In this document: positions 9,338 to 18,081 of the stretch, one piece after another
How the letters are laid out: every line of letters starts with the position of its first letter
Numbering within the stretch: position 1 is the first letter of the stretch
Source of the DNA: Symbiodinium sp. CCMP2592
Taxonomy: Eukaryota > Sar > Dinophyceae > Suessiales > Symbiodiniaceae
NCBI GenBank assembly: GCA_905221615.1
Contig: CAJNDT010000132.1
Span: 41,001-105,000, forward strand
Length of the DNA stretch: 64,000 bases
Direction of reading: 5' to 3'
The notes under the pieces: generated by a model
The model's database searches: none
The model's input: the letters and a program-made list of their open reading frames with translations, nothing else
What the model was told of the DNA's origin: nothing
Program-made: the position numbers and the translations under genes

Positions 9338-11392
9338 ATGGTGAACTTCCGCCGCCGATGGAGTTTGCAGGCATCTCGAGCCTCTGAAGATGCTCGATCC
9401 CGGAGTCCTTCCGTTCGCATTGTTGAAGCAGCAGAGCGTGCTGATTCTCTCTTTGAGGAGCATTCACCTCTGCTTTCGGAAGATGCCAGATCCTGGAGTC
9501 CTTCCTTTTTCAATGCTGCATCGCGCGCCGGTTCTCCCCTTAGAGATCTGGCTGACAGCGACCACGGCCTAGATCCGGCCCCCGAACGCAGCTCGGGCTC
9601 CGATGGATGGGAACGTGTGGGATCTGCACTGCCTCAGGACCCTGGTCCGGTCCTGAGTTCCGAAGTTCAGCGAGCCGTGGTGTATCAACGTGATGTGTCC
9701 CTGCCGAAGCTTCCCTACGAACATGGCATTTGGGGCCTCGTCTTTGGGTCTCCTGCATCCCTGCCCACCACCCGTTTCCCTGCACCAGTTGGTCCACGGC
9801 CTCAACCGCTCCCCACCCCTCCCGACCCGTCCACGAATTCCCTAGAGCTCTCTTCTGCCGCAGCTCCCCCAGACATCAGCCTGGCCCGGATCAAAGCTGC
9901 CACTTTTCGTGTCACTGATGCGGCCCTTCGTGACCGTTGCTTGGTGCAGCTCAAGACTTTTTTGCTTCTTGACCCGTCGGCCACCAAGACCGGTATTCAG
10001 ATGACTACGTGCTTCGGCAAAATTTTGGAACCTGACCGAGCCCTCTTGGTTCTTCAGGACACGTTGCGGCCCAAGGCCACCGGCACCATCAGCAAACGCA
10101 CAGGCTCTCTCTGGCGCTTGGCTCACTACCTGGCCTCCGTGGACGGCCGCAGCCCCTTCATGGTTTCGGAGCCCCTTCTCTATGAGTATCTCTGCTCACT
10201 TCGTGAAGCTGACAGTGGTGCTACTTCCGGCGCCTCCGCTTTGGAGGCCTTGCGCTTCGCTGACGGTTTGTTTCGCTTCCAGCGGATCTCTCTGCGTGAG
10301 GTGGACAGCGCCCGCATTCGTGGTGTGGCGCATGCCATGTATGTTCGCAAACAAAAGCGCAAGCAAGCCCCTGCCTTGACTGTTCGTTCCATCCGCTTCC
10401 TGATGGCATGGTGCTGCGACCCGTCCCGGCCTCTGCATACGCGCATTATCTCTGGCCACCTTCTTGCGTGCATCTTTGCAGTCGCACGTTGGTCTGACTT
10501 GCGCTTCCTTGCCTTCTTCCGGGTGCTCTCTGACGACGAGTTCAGCATCTTCGAGTCCGCGACTTCCCAGCACAAGACCGCACACTCCAAGGAGGCCCAG
10601 GTCGAGCTCCTTCCATTCATTGGCTTAGGTCAGTGGCCGGGCTGTGAGTCATGGGCTGCGTGTCTTGCGACTCTTCGAGCCGAGTCCGACCTCTCGCAGG
10701 GCCTGCCATCCTGGAACGAACGCGAGCAGAAGTGGGCTCTCGGTGATCCCATGACTACTTCCGAGGCCACTGGATGGTTGCGGGAGATCCTCTCTCATGA
10801 GCTTGACCCCACCGATGTGCGGGCACTTCGTGCCCACTCCTGCAAAACCACCTTGTTGGCCTGGGCTGGCATGAGCCCTCTCTTCACTCGTGAAGAACGC
10901 ACATTGCTTGGACATCACATTGAGGCTTCTACTCGGTCGGCAACTACATACGACCGCCAGGCCATCATTCGTCTTCAGGCCAAGGTCTGGCACTTGCTGA
11001 TTTCCATCGACTCCGGCGAGTTGAGTCCTGATGCTGACGCTCTTGGCCGACTGCGTTCCATGGTGCAGGTGCATGCGCCCCGTCCAGCTTCTGCTCAGAC
11101 CTCCGCGGAGCCTGCATCTAGCTCTTCTTCCGATGATGAACCCGCCGGTCTTCCTGCACCGCTACATCGAGATCGAGTTCCCCTGCCGGCCGCCGCCTAC
11201 GAGTACGCCTGGCTTGTGCACTCTGTGAGCGGTATTGTCCATGTGCAGTCTCCCCACTCACCTGAGCGTCTGATGTGCGGCCGCTCCATTTCTTGCAATT
11301 TTGAGTGTGTTTCGCCAGCTGACCTTGATGTTGAGCAGACTGCATTTTGTGGCCAGTGCAGCGCCTCACGTGTGCTGTCCGCCGCTGCATGA
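9338..11392 (+). CDS. TE-2 tyrosine recombinase (YR)
   Basis: A 684-residue integrase candidate. I choose ATG 9338 (MVNFRRRWSLQA) because the same RRRW-xx-QA start occurs in the TE-1 recombinase. The frame is open ~100 bp further upstream but without an ATG that preserves this match. The N-terminal ~210 residues are Ser/Arg/Pro-rich. The catalytic region has Arg in VARWSDLRF (about residue 384), box 2 HSCKTT (His about 500), then TREERTLLGHH (His about 526) and Tyr in TTYDRQ (about 538). Box 2 has Lys where most family members have Arg. The C-terminal ~60 residues contain several Cys (MCGRSISCNFEC, FCGQC), perhaps a small metal site. Gag follows 124 bp downstream. Confidence 0.85.
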   Translation: MVNFRRRWSLQASRASEDARSRSPSVRIVEAAERADSLFEEHSPLLSEDARSWSPSFFNAASRAGSPLRDLADSDHGLDPAPERSSGSDGWERVGSALPQDPGPVLSSEVQRAVVYQRDVSLPKLPYEHGIWGLVFGSPASLPTTRFPAPVGPRPQPLPTPPDPSTNSLELSSAAAPPDISLARIKAATFRVTDAALRDRCLVQLKTFLLLDPSATKTGIQMTTCFGKILEPDRALLVLQDTLRPKATGTISKRTGSLWRLAHYLASVDGRSPFMVSEPLLYEYLCSLREADSGATSGASALEALRFADGLFRFQRISLREVDSARIRGVAHAMYVRKQKRKQAPALTVRSIRFLMAWCCDPSRPLHTRIISGHLLACIFAVARWSDLRFLAFFRVLSDDEFSIFESATSQHKTAHSKEAQVELLPFIGLGQWPGCESWAACLATLRAESDLSQGLPSWNEREQKWALGDPMTTSEATGWLREILSHELDPTDVRALRAHSCKTTLLAWAGMSPLFTREERTLLGHHIEASTRSATTYDRQAIIRLQAKVWHLLISIDSGELSPDADALGRLRSMVQVHAPRPASAQTSAEPASSSSSDDEPAGLPAPLHRDRVPLPAAAYEYAWLVHSVSGIVHVQSPHSPERLMCGRSISCNFECVSPADLDVEQTAFCGQCSASRVLSAAA

Positions 11393-11516
11393 CTGTGCCT
11401 TGCCGAGAAAATCGCTTTGTGCCTGCCTTGCCTAGACTTCGCATTTTGCCTCTGCCTCAGCTTGTGGTCTGTGCCTGCACCGAGTTACGGCTCACCACGG
11501 CAATTCAGACTGCGCC

Positions 11517-12758
11517 ATGGCCTTGGATTCTTCAGCTACTTTCGAGGCTCGCTGCCTAGAGCTCGGATTGGCCGCCACCTTTGTGCAAGAGCTGCATACC
11601 GGGGGCATTGACACGTATGCCTCTCTTGCCTTCTGTCAGCCACACCAGGCTAACAGTGGAATCGACGATGTTGCACTTATGCGTCATGTGGGCTCGCTCG
11701 TCTCTTCAGCTCTCTCGGCTCACCAGACCACTGCCTTGCGCCGCCTTGCGTTTGAGGCGCAGGCTCTGGCTCTGCAAGATCTGCGCAGCAAGCTTGAACG
11801 CACCTCAGATTCCGAGCCGAAAGTTCTTCCCTTACAGGAGAAACTTGAGCGCAGCTCTCGCCTACAGAATCGGCTCGTCGGGGTCACCTTCACAGATCAC
11901 AATCAGCCTGCGCATGCCCTGGTGGACAAGGCATCTCAGCAGTTCGATGAGGGCGTCCTTCAATACCTGCAGCTCAACAAGTGCATCAGCCGTTACCAAG
12001 AGGCCCTTGCTGAACGCTCTTCCGCCTCTCTGCGCTTCGGCTCGGATGGTGCCATCAAGGTGTCGCGGGAGTCCGCGGGTGGTGAATGCGATATCTCCAC
12101 TGCCCACCTCCTTCGTGCCGCTTTTCAGCGGCGGGCCATGGCTTACGACATCGCGGGTGTTGCCACCTACGAGGCTCTGGATGCCTGGGCCCAGAATCTC
12201 TTTGATCGTCTTTCGACTCCTGTGCCGTCCAGTCGTTACTCTCCTATTGGCCTCGAGCAGATTTTGGCAGCTGACAAAGCCCTTTGGGTTCGCTTGTCTC
12301 AGCTCAGTCGTGGGCTTCTGGGCCGCAGTGACGCCGCCACCGGTGCCTTGCTGGTTGACAATTTGATTCTGGATTTGAGCAACCACCCCGAGGTCGTCTG
12401 GCATTTCCTCCCGCTGGCGAATGCTTCTCACACCCCACCTCCCAAGCCTCATGCTGCACAGGCTGCCCGCAAGCGCAAACGCCAGCGTGCCTCCTCTGCT
12501 CCACCTGTGCCTGCTGCGTCACCGGGTCGAACCCCTGCGAAGGGCCCAGGCAAAGGCTCCCGCGCCGGCTCTCGCATCCAAGTGCCTGATGGCTGCACCA
12601 TTCGTTTTTCCAAGGGCCCCATTTGCATGAAGTACAACCTGGGGACCTGCCGCGCTTCTCATGTGAAGCCTGGCGCTCGTTGCAGCAACGGCTACCACGT
12701 GTGCTGGAAAATCGGATGCCACCGCCATAAGCCGGCCTGCGAGTGCAGCCACTCGTGA
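11517..12758 (+). CDS. TE-2 Gag-like protein with C-terminal zinc finger
   Basis: A 413-codon ORF from ATG 11517, the likely structural protein of the retrotransposon particle. Residues 1-~310 are helical and resemble the TE-1 Gag fragments (compare DISTAHLLRAAFQRRAMA with HLRLSTAWSGRIQTVFRNA). A basic Lys/Arg/Pro linker follows (ARKRKRQRASSAPP). The last ~45 residues are a Cys/His finger (ICMKYNLGTCR, then CSNGYHVCWKIGCHRHKPAC), a CCCH-like RNA-binding module. It ends in TGA immediately followed by CTA, and the Pol frame continues in phase, so a Gag-Pol fusion by stop-codon read-through is plausible. Confidence 0.8.
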   Translation: MALDSSATFEARCLELGLAATFVQELHTGGIDTYASLAFCQPHQANSGIDDVALMRHVGSLVSSALSAHQTTALRRLAFEAQALALQDLRSKLERTSDSEPKVLPLQEKLERSSRLQNRLVGVTFTDHNQPAHALVDKASQQFDEGVLQYLQLNKCISRYQEALAERSSASLRFGSDGAIKVSRESAGGECDISTAHLLRAAFQRRAMAYDIAGVATYEALDAWAQNLFDRLSTPVPSSRYSPIGLEQILAADKALWVRLSQLSRGLLGRSDAATGALLVDNLILDLSNHPEVVWHFLPLANASHTPPPKPHAAQAARKRKRQRASSAPPVPAASPGRTPAKGPGKGSRAGSRIQVPDGCTIRFSKGPICMKYNLGTCRASHVKPGARCSNGYHVCWKIGCHRHKPACECSHS

Positions 12759-12764
12759 CTACAC
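12753..12764 (+). promoter_or_regulatory. Candidate stop-codon read-through site (UGA CUA) between TE-2 Gag and Pol
   Basis: Gag ends at TGA 12756-12758, followed by CTAC. Pol is in exactly the same frame, with no other stop between. UGA followed by CUA is the best-documented leaky context in eukaryotic and viral mRNAs. The first in-frame ATG of Pol is only at 12852, so read-through would produce the Pol N-terminus without its own start. Confidence 0.55.
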
Positions 12765-15700
12765 GAGCCTTTGCAGACCGGCGATTTTGTCTCGCCGCCC
12801 CACGCCGGTCACCCTGCTGAGCTATTTGCGGCCCGCTTTGCCAACTCTGTTATGACTGCCGAGCAAGCCTATCAGCTTTTTGAACTTTTGCCTGCTGAGA
12901 CTCCGGCTCGTGCTGCATCTATGCTGCCTCAGTCAAAGTCTTTTACCACTGGAGCCTTTGCATACTCCAGCGGACCCGGCTTGCGTCGCCACACCCATGT
13001 TTTCCCTTTGGCGACCAAGGCCCTTGCCGATTTTGTGCGAGCTACCTGTGGCACGCACTTTTTCTCCAGCATTGCTATATTCCGCGATTTGACTGCTCCC
13101 CTGCATTTGGACGCCCTTAACCAGCCGTCCCAACCCAACCTGCTCATCCCTCTCACGGCATTTTCAGGTGGAGGCGTGTGGTATGAGTCCCCCTCCGGCA
13201 CTTCTCATCGCCTCTTGGACGGTGTCGTGACGCCTGGTTGTGTGCTTGATGTGGCCTCCGGGCCCGTCTTCCTTCCTGCTGCCGAGGCGCGTCATCAAAC
13301 GCTCCCTTGGGAGGGCACTCGCTGCGTTCTGGTTGCCTTCACTTCTCTTGACGCGCACACCCTGTGCCCCGCCGATCTCGACACTCTAAGTCGCGCCGGC
13401 TTCTCTTGTGGCGCACCTGGCATGCCAAACGCTCTGCCTCCTGTCCCGCAAACCAGCCTGCGACCCATGGCGGTCGAACTTTGCGCCGGCTCGGCCTCCC
13501 TGTCGGCCGCTCTTCGCGCTGCTGGCTTCGCCACCTTGGCGGTCGACCACCACTGGAATACGCATTCTCCGCAGCACTCCATCTGCCAGCTGGATCTCAG
13601 CTGCCCCCAGCAACAGGCTCTCTTGCTCCGATGGATGCGCACACAGCCGCTTGCACATGTGCACCTCGGCCTCCCCTGTGGCACTTGTTCGCGGGCCCGC
13701 GAACGTGCTCTGCCTCACGGTGTGCCTGGGCCCGCCCCGCGGCCTTTGCGTAATCTGCTCCACCCCCTAGGCCTCCCTAACCTCACCCCTGCCGAACACC
13801 GCCGCGTCTGCCAGGCCAATGCCGTCTTCTGGTTCGCTTTGGACGTCCTGGAGCTTGCCGCCAGCATGGGTGCCACCGTCAGCCTCGAGAACCCTTCTCG
13901 ATCCTGGCTATGGTCAGCGCTACGTGCCATGGCCGAGGAATCCCAGCGTGTGCATCTCCTCGCCCAGCTCGAAGAATGCATCTTTGACTCTTGCATGCAC
14001 GGCGGCCGCCGCAAGAAGAGCACCAAGATCTTAGGATCCCCCGGCCTTTTCAGCAGCCTCCGGGCCTCTTGCGACTCCTCACACACCCATGCGCCGTGGA
14101 CCGTTGACCCGACTGCCAGCGGGCCGCGCTTCGCCACTGCCGAGGAAGCGCAGTACCCTCGCTTGCTTTGTTTGCGCATGGCGCAGGCTCTAGCCGCGCG
14201 TCACCAGCTCCCCGAGCCTGTGCCTACTGCTTCCGCCAGTCTATCTCAGAGCGTCCGCCGCGGCTCTCGCCCGCTCATCCCCGAGTTCTACGAGTGTGCC
14301 CGGGTGCCTGCCGCCTCCACTCTGCAGCCCCACGAGCGCGTGCTGTCTTCTTTGCCATCGGGGGTACCAATCTCCCAAGACAGCATCCCTGAGTCTTCTT
14401 CCACTGCATGCGTCAACATCGGCCGACAGTGGAACCCTCAAGACTACTTGAATTTAGCCAAGCAGACCGAACATCCGAGGAATCCTGGCCAAGTTCTCCC
14501 AACGGTGCTGAAAGATGCCGTGGACACGGTGTTGACAACCGACCCGGTCGACACAGCAAAACGGCGTCTGCAGGCTGTGATAACCATCAAGCAGCTAGCC
14601 AAAGAGCTTGAGGGGAAAGAAGACGAGTTCAAATCGTCCCTGGACCCAGACGTGGCAAGCATCCTCAGTCCCAAGAAACTTTGCCTCTGGAAGGCCCTCC
14701 TCAAGGCTTCCGACTTCGATGATTGCGAGATCGTTGACTTGATGGCTAGAGGCATTCCTCTTGTTGGGACGCATGGGCCCGTCCCCAATCTAGAACCCGG
14801 AGGAGAGCCTTCCTCGGACTCACCGGACAACCTTCTTGCGTCGGCTCCTCTCAGGCGTGAAGCCATGATTCAGTCTCGTAAGATCCCCAGTGACCAGCAT
14901 CAGAACGACCTTGTCTCGGCCTCCATGGAAGAGGTCAGCAGGGGCGATCTGAAAGGCCCCCTCACGGAGAGCGATGCCCACCAGCACTTCGGTTCCGAGC
15001 ATTGGTTACTCAACCCCAGGTTCCCGATTTACCAGGGAGTTAGTCTTAAGCTTAGGGTTATAGACGACGCCAAGGCATCAGGTTTAAACTCTGCCTTCTC
15101 CCCGTCGTACAAAGTCAAGCTGATGGACATTGACGTCTTAGCCTGCCTAGTAGCCCACGTGGCCTCAGGCCTGCACTTGGGGCACTGTGACGGGAACCCG
15201 GTACACCATCTCGTGGCCTCGTCAGAGTGGGAAGGAGGCACGCTTGACTTGGCCCGAGCATACAAGCAAGTACCGATTGACCCGGCCTCGAGGCCCTTCT
15301 GTGTCGTGGGCTTCCCGACCTCGGAAGGGTGGCAGTACTACAGGTCGGACGTGTTTCCATTCGGCTCCAACGCCTCGGTGTACGCGTTCCTGAGGATCCC
15401 ACGTGCGTTGCACCATGTGTTGGTCAAGTTCCTCGCCGCACTTACCACGGTATTCTACGACGACTTTCCCATCATAGAACCGGCCATGGGAGCTCCGGTC
15501 CTGAAATCTGCGGTATCGGCCGTCCTCGACTGCTTGGGATGGGCCCATTCCAAAGACGGCGACAAAGCCCTGCAATTCGCCGGCTCGTTCGTCGCCCTCG
15601 GGGTCTTGGTCGATCTGAGGGGAATTCGGTCCGCCAAATTCCGCCTATCGAACAAGCCAGGCAGAATCGACAGGCTAGTCGAGATGATCCAGCAGTTCAG

Positions 15701-16454
15701 CGACGAGGGGCGCGTCGACTCCGGACGGCTCTCGATTCTGCAAGGTCACTTGAACTTCGCCGCCGGGTTCTACATGGCCAAGGGACTACGCTTCCTGTCC
15801 AAGGAATTTGCCAAGTTGCTGGATGGGCGTCGTTCCACATCCGAGATCAGAGCTCTGTGCAGGCTTGCCATAGCTCTTCTTCGGGGGACTCCTGAGCGCG
15901 AGTTTGACTTGGCCGTCACTGGGCAGCCTGTCATCATTTTCACTGACGGGTCCTGGGAAGGGGGCAGGGCAGGCGCCGGCGGAGTCGTTTTCGACCCAGC
16001 CACAGAAGCCACCCAAGTCTTCGAACTGGAAGTTCCGGGTGAGCTCCTTGCGGCATGGCAACAGCAGGTGGGCACTCAGCTCATCTGCCAGATCGAAGCT
16101 TACGCTGCAATATCTGCTAGATACCTCCTCCGACATGTCATCCGAGATCGCCTCGCGGTCATGTGGATCGACAACGAAGCATCGAGGGTAGCTCTCTCCA
16201 AGGGGACCGCGGACTCCGAGTCTCTGAGAGCCATGGCCAGGGTCATGCAGTCCATCGAGATCTCTCACCCTTCGGTGCTATGGTACGAGAGAGTTTGCTC
16301 CTTCAGCAACCCTGCGGACATGCCGTCCAGGGGGGATGCAGAGGCTGCAGCCCGCCTCTTCGGTGGCAGAGTCGTTGACCTCGGCTCAGATGGACCTGTC
16401 AGGGACGCGATCCTCCTTGCTGTAAGAGATCCCTACGCCAACCTGGTGGTGTAG
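12759..16454 (+). CDS. TE-2 Pol: dioxygenase-like, C5-methyltransferase-like, reverse transcriptase and RNase H
   Basis: About 1,230 codons in phase with Gag; first ATG at 12852. Numbering from 12771: residues ~65-215 resemble a 2-oxoglutarate/Fe(II) oxygenase fold, with His112-x-Asp114, distal His175 and Arg184 in GTRCVLVAF. Residues ~234-480 resemble a C5-cytosine methyltransferase: ELCAGSASLSAALRAAGF (motif I, ~236), LPCGT with Cys303 (motif IV), SLENP (motif VI, ~372), and GGRRKKST (~411). RT follows: VIDDAK (~764), LDLARAYKQV with Asp826, FPFGSNASVYAF, and FYDDF (Asp897-Asp898). RNase H has Asp1059 (TDGSW), Glu1109, Asp1134 and Asp1183 (NPADMPSR). All catalytic residues are present. TE-1 Pol lacks the first two domains. 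The enzyme-fold assignments of those two are inferences from motifs. Confidence 0.8.
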   Translation, partial: LHEPLQTGDFVSPPHAGHPAELFAARFANSVMTAEQAYQLFELLPAETPARAASMLPQSKSFTTGAFAYSSGPGLRRHTHVFPLATKALADFVRATCGTHFFSSIAIFRDLTAPLHLDALNQPSQPNLLIPLTAFSGGGVWYESPSGTSHRLLDGVVTPGCVLDVASGPVFLPAAEARHQTLPWEGTRCVLVAFTSLDAHTLCPADLDTLSRAGFSCGAPGMPNALPPVPQTSLRPMAVELCAGSASLSAALRAAGFATLAVDHHWNTHSPQHSICQLDLSCPQQQALLLRWMRTQPLAHVHLGLPCGTCSRARERALPHGVPGPAPRPLRNLLHPLGLPNLTPAEHRRVCQANAVFWFALDVLELAASMGATVSLENPSRSWLWSALRAMAEESQRVHLLAQLEECIFDSCMHGGRRKKSTKILGSPGLFSSLRASCDSSHTHAPWTVDPTASGPRFATAEEAQYPRLLCLRMAQALAARHQLPEPVPTASASLSQSVRRGSRPLIPEFYECARVPAASTLQPHERVLSSLPSGVPISQDSIPESSSTACVNIGRQWNPQDYLNLAKQTEHPRNPGQVLPTVLKDAVDTVLTTDPVDTAKRRLQAVITIKQLAKELEGKEDEFKSSLDPDVASILSPKKLCLWKALLKASDFDDCEIVDLMARGIPLVGTHGPVPNLEPGGEPSSDSPDNLLASAPLRREAMIQSRKIPSDQHQNDLVSASMEEVSRGDLKGPLTESDAHQHFGSEHWLLNPRFPIYQGVSLKLRVIDDAKASGLNSAFSPSYKVKLMDIDVLACLVAHVASGLHLGHCDGNPVHHLVASSEWEGGTLDLARAYKQVPIDPASRPFCVVGFPTSEGWQYYRSDVFPFGSNASVYAFLRIPRALHHVLVKFLAALTTVFYDDFPIIEPAMGAPVLKSAVSAVLDCLGWAHSKDGDKALQFAGSFVALGVLVDLRGIRSAKFRLSNKPGRIDRLVEMIQQFSDEGRVDSGRLSILQGHLNFAAGFYMAKGLRFLSKEFAKLLDGRRSTSEIRALCRLAIALLRGTPEREFDLAVTGQPVIIFTDGSWEGGRAGAGGVVFDPATEATQVFELEVPGELLAAWQQQVGTQLICQIEAYAAISARYLLRHVIRDRLAVMWIDNEASRVALSKGTADSESLRAMARVMQSIEISHPSVLWYERVCSFSNPADMPSRGDAEAAARLFGGRVVDLGSDGPVRDAILLAVRDPYANLVV

Positions 16455-16484
16455 GGGTGAGGGCAGACGTGCTTCCAAACAGGG

Positions 16485-16698
16485 GACATCATCCGCACGT
16501 CGATCGCCCCAGCAGTCAAAACATCAGTCCGAGGGAAGTGTACGTGCGAGTGACTGTCTGTGTTGACCTCTTAACTTCGCAAACATATTTGATTGGAGAA
16601 ACACATATCATCATTTATACATACATATATTTGGATTCGGCCAAATACTCGGCCAAATACCTTTTGAGTGTGAGCCGACGGTTTTCGTCGCAAGCGAC
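16485..16698 (+). repeat. TE-2 repeat B1
   Basis: 214 bp (GACATCATCCGCACG ... GCAAGCGAC), the same as 17030-17243. It abuts A2 exactly at 16698/16699. Confidence 0.9.
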
Positions 16699-16919
16699 GT
16701 GTGCGTTCGCGCATGCGATGGCGTTGTCGTGTGCGGCGACAGCGAGCGACCTGCGTTTTGACGCGAGCGAAACCTTAGGCTCATACTCTTTCTTCCCTTC
16801 AAACTTTATCATTTAATTTTCGGCACTTGTGCTCGTCTTGCTTTCAACGTGCCTTTGTTCGTTGACATCCTCAGCATGACGAAGTTTTGGGCCCAAGGTC
16901 AGCCGAAAATTTCCGTTCA
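16699..16919 (+). repeat. TE-2 repeat A2
   Basis: An internal copy of the left terminus (6556-6776). It is followed by a 110 bp unique spacer (16920-17029) before B2. Confidence 0.9.
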
Positions 16920-17029
16920 CCCGCCCACCACAGCCCTCGGTCACTGTCGTCATAAACTGGCTATGACCCGTGCCCTGGTAGCACGAACTTCTTTTCACCT
17001 AGGCCAACTGGGTGCCTAGCCCATCCGTC

Positions 17030-17243
17030 GACATCATCCGCACGTCGATCGCCCCAGCAGTCAAAACATCAGTCCGAGGGAAGTGTACGTGCGAGTGACT
17101 GTCTGTGTTGACCTCTTAACTTCGCAAACATATTTGATTGGAGAAACACATATCATCATTTATACATACATATATTTGGATTCGGCCAAATACTCGGCCA
17201 AATACCTTTTGAGTGTGAGCCGACGGTTTTCGTCGCAAGCGAC
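17030..17243 (+). repeat. TE-2 repeat B2 (right terminus)
   Basis: The terminal copy of B1. The next base (17244) resumes the TE-1 Gag frame. Confidence 0.9.
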
Positions 17244-17991
17244 AAGCACTGCTCTGTTTGATGAAACGCCTGAAATGCCAGTGGAGCACCTGCGTCTCAG
17301 CACAGCCTGGTCGGGTCGCATCCAAACAGTGTTCCGCAACGCCATCGCACTGTGCAAGGGCGCGCATCTTGCCCGGCTAAAGGCATTCGACAAAAAGATA
17401 CTGGATGCCGCAACGCAAAGCCCAGCAGACCCAGCACTGCGCACGGTCACTACGACCGAACTGGTGGCAGCGGATAAGAAACTGTGGCAAGAAATTGCCG
17501 CACTGTACAGCACTGGGTGGAGCTTAGACGACGCGCTGCACGAACTTACGACAGTTCGGGCAGACGTTGCTAACCTGCTGCAGTTGCGCGCAAAGCCTCC
17601 ACCACCGCCTCTTAAACCTCCTCGCAAGGAAACTAAAGGCAACGGCAAAGGCAAACCAGGCAAAGACAGACCGACTGGCACAGGCATCAAACGCAAAACC
17701 CCTGGCGCCAGCACTGCTCAGGAAATCAAACAGGGAGACCTGGTCGCACAGCACGGAGACAAAGTCTTTTGCATCCGGTGGAACAAGGGAAACTGCCGCA
17801 ACGCACAGTGTAAGTACCTGCACGCCTGTGCCTTCAAACTGCCCAGCGGTGAGCCCTGCGGGAAAAGCCATCCGGCCTGCAAGCACCGCACACCGCAGGA
17901 CCCGAGCGCCTCGTGCCCGACAGCGCACAAAAGCACTGCAAGCACACGCCAAGTGTCACACCCTCGGCCTCCGCACCGCCCCCTACCCTAA
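17244..17991 (+). pseudogene. TE-1 Gag, 3' part, with CCCH-like zinc finger
   Basis: Continuation of the TE-1 Gag displaced by TE-2. The codon begun at 6554-6555 is completed by 17244, and the frame then reads STALFDETPEMP and onward to TAA 17989-17991. The first ~110 residues correspond to the C-terminal helical half of TE-2 Gag. A Lys/Pro-rich linker follows (PPPPPLKPPRKETKGNGKGK). The finger is FCIRWNKGNCRNAQCKYLHAC, then CGKSHPACKH, a CCCH-like RNA-binding module related in layout to the TE-2 finger. The first part of the open frame before 17244 belongs to TE-2 repeat B2 and is not part of the gene. Confidence 0.7.
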
Positions 17992-18081
17992 GCCCTAAGC
18001 CTACGTTACCAATACCTGGGCCGCCTGTGCCGGAAACGCCTGCACTGCCCGGCGTATCCGCAGCATGCGCCGAAGGCATAG

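Larger units (their letters stand above)
6556..17243 (+). mobile_element. TE-2: inner, nearly intact YR retrotransposon with split direct repeats
   Basis: A 10,688 bp element defined exactly by its repeats: A1 6556-6776, B1 16485-16698, A2 16699-16919 and B2 17030-17243. B1 and A2 touch without a gap, reproducing the junction expected in a circular intermediate. There is no target duplication. Joining 6555 to 17244 restores an open Gag frame of TE-1, which proves the boundaries. Genes run in one direction: accessory ORF, coiled-coil ORF, tyrosine recombinase, zinc-finger Gag, and a Pol with dioxygenase-like, methyltransferase-like, RT and RNase H domains. Its repeats are nearly identical (one mismatch seen over 221 bp of A), so insertion is relatively recent. 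Confidence 0.9.

Noticed and set aside
6556-17243. Interpreting the TE-2 terminal repeats as LTRs
   Set aside because: The ends are not simple direct repeats. The order is A ... B A B, with no target duplication, no integrase and a tyrosine recombinase instead.
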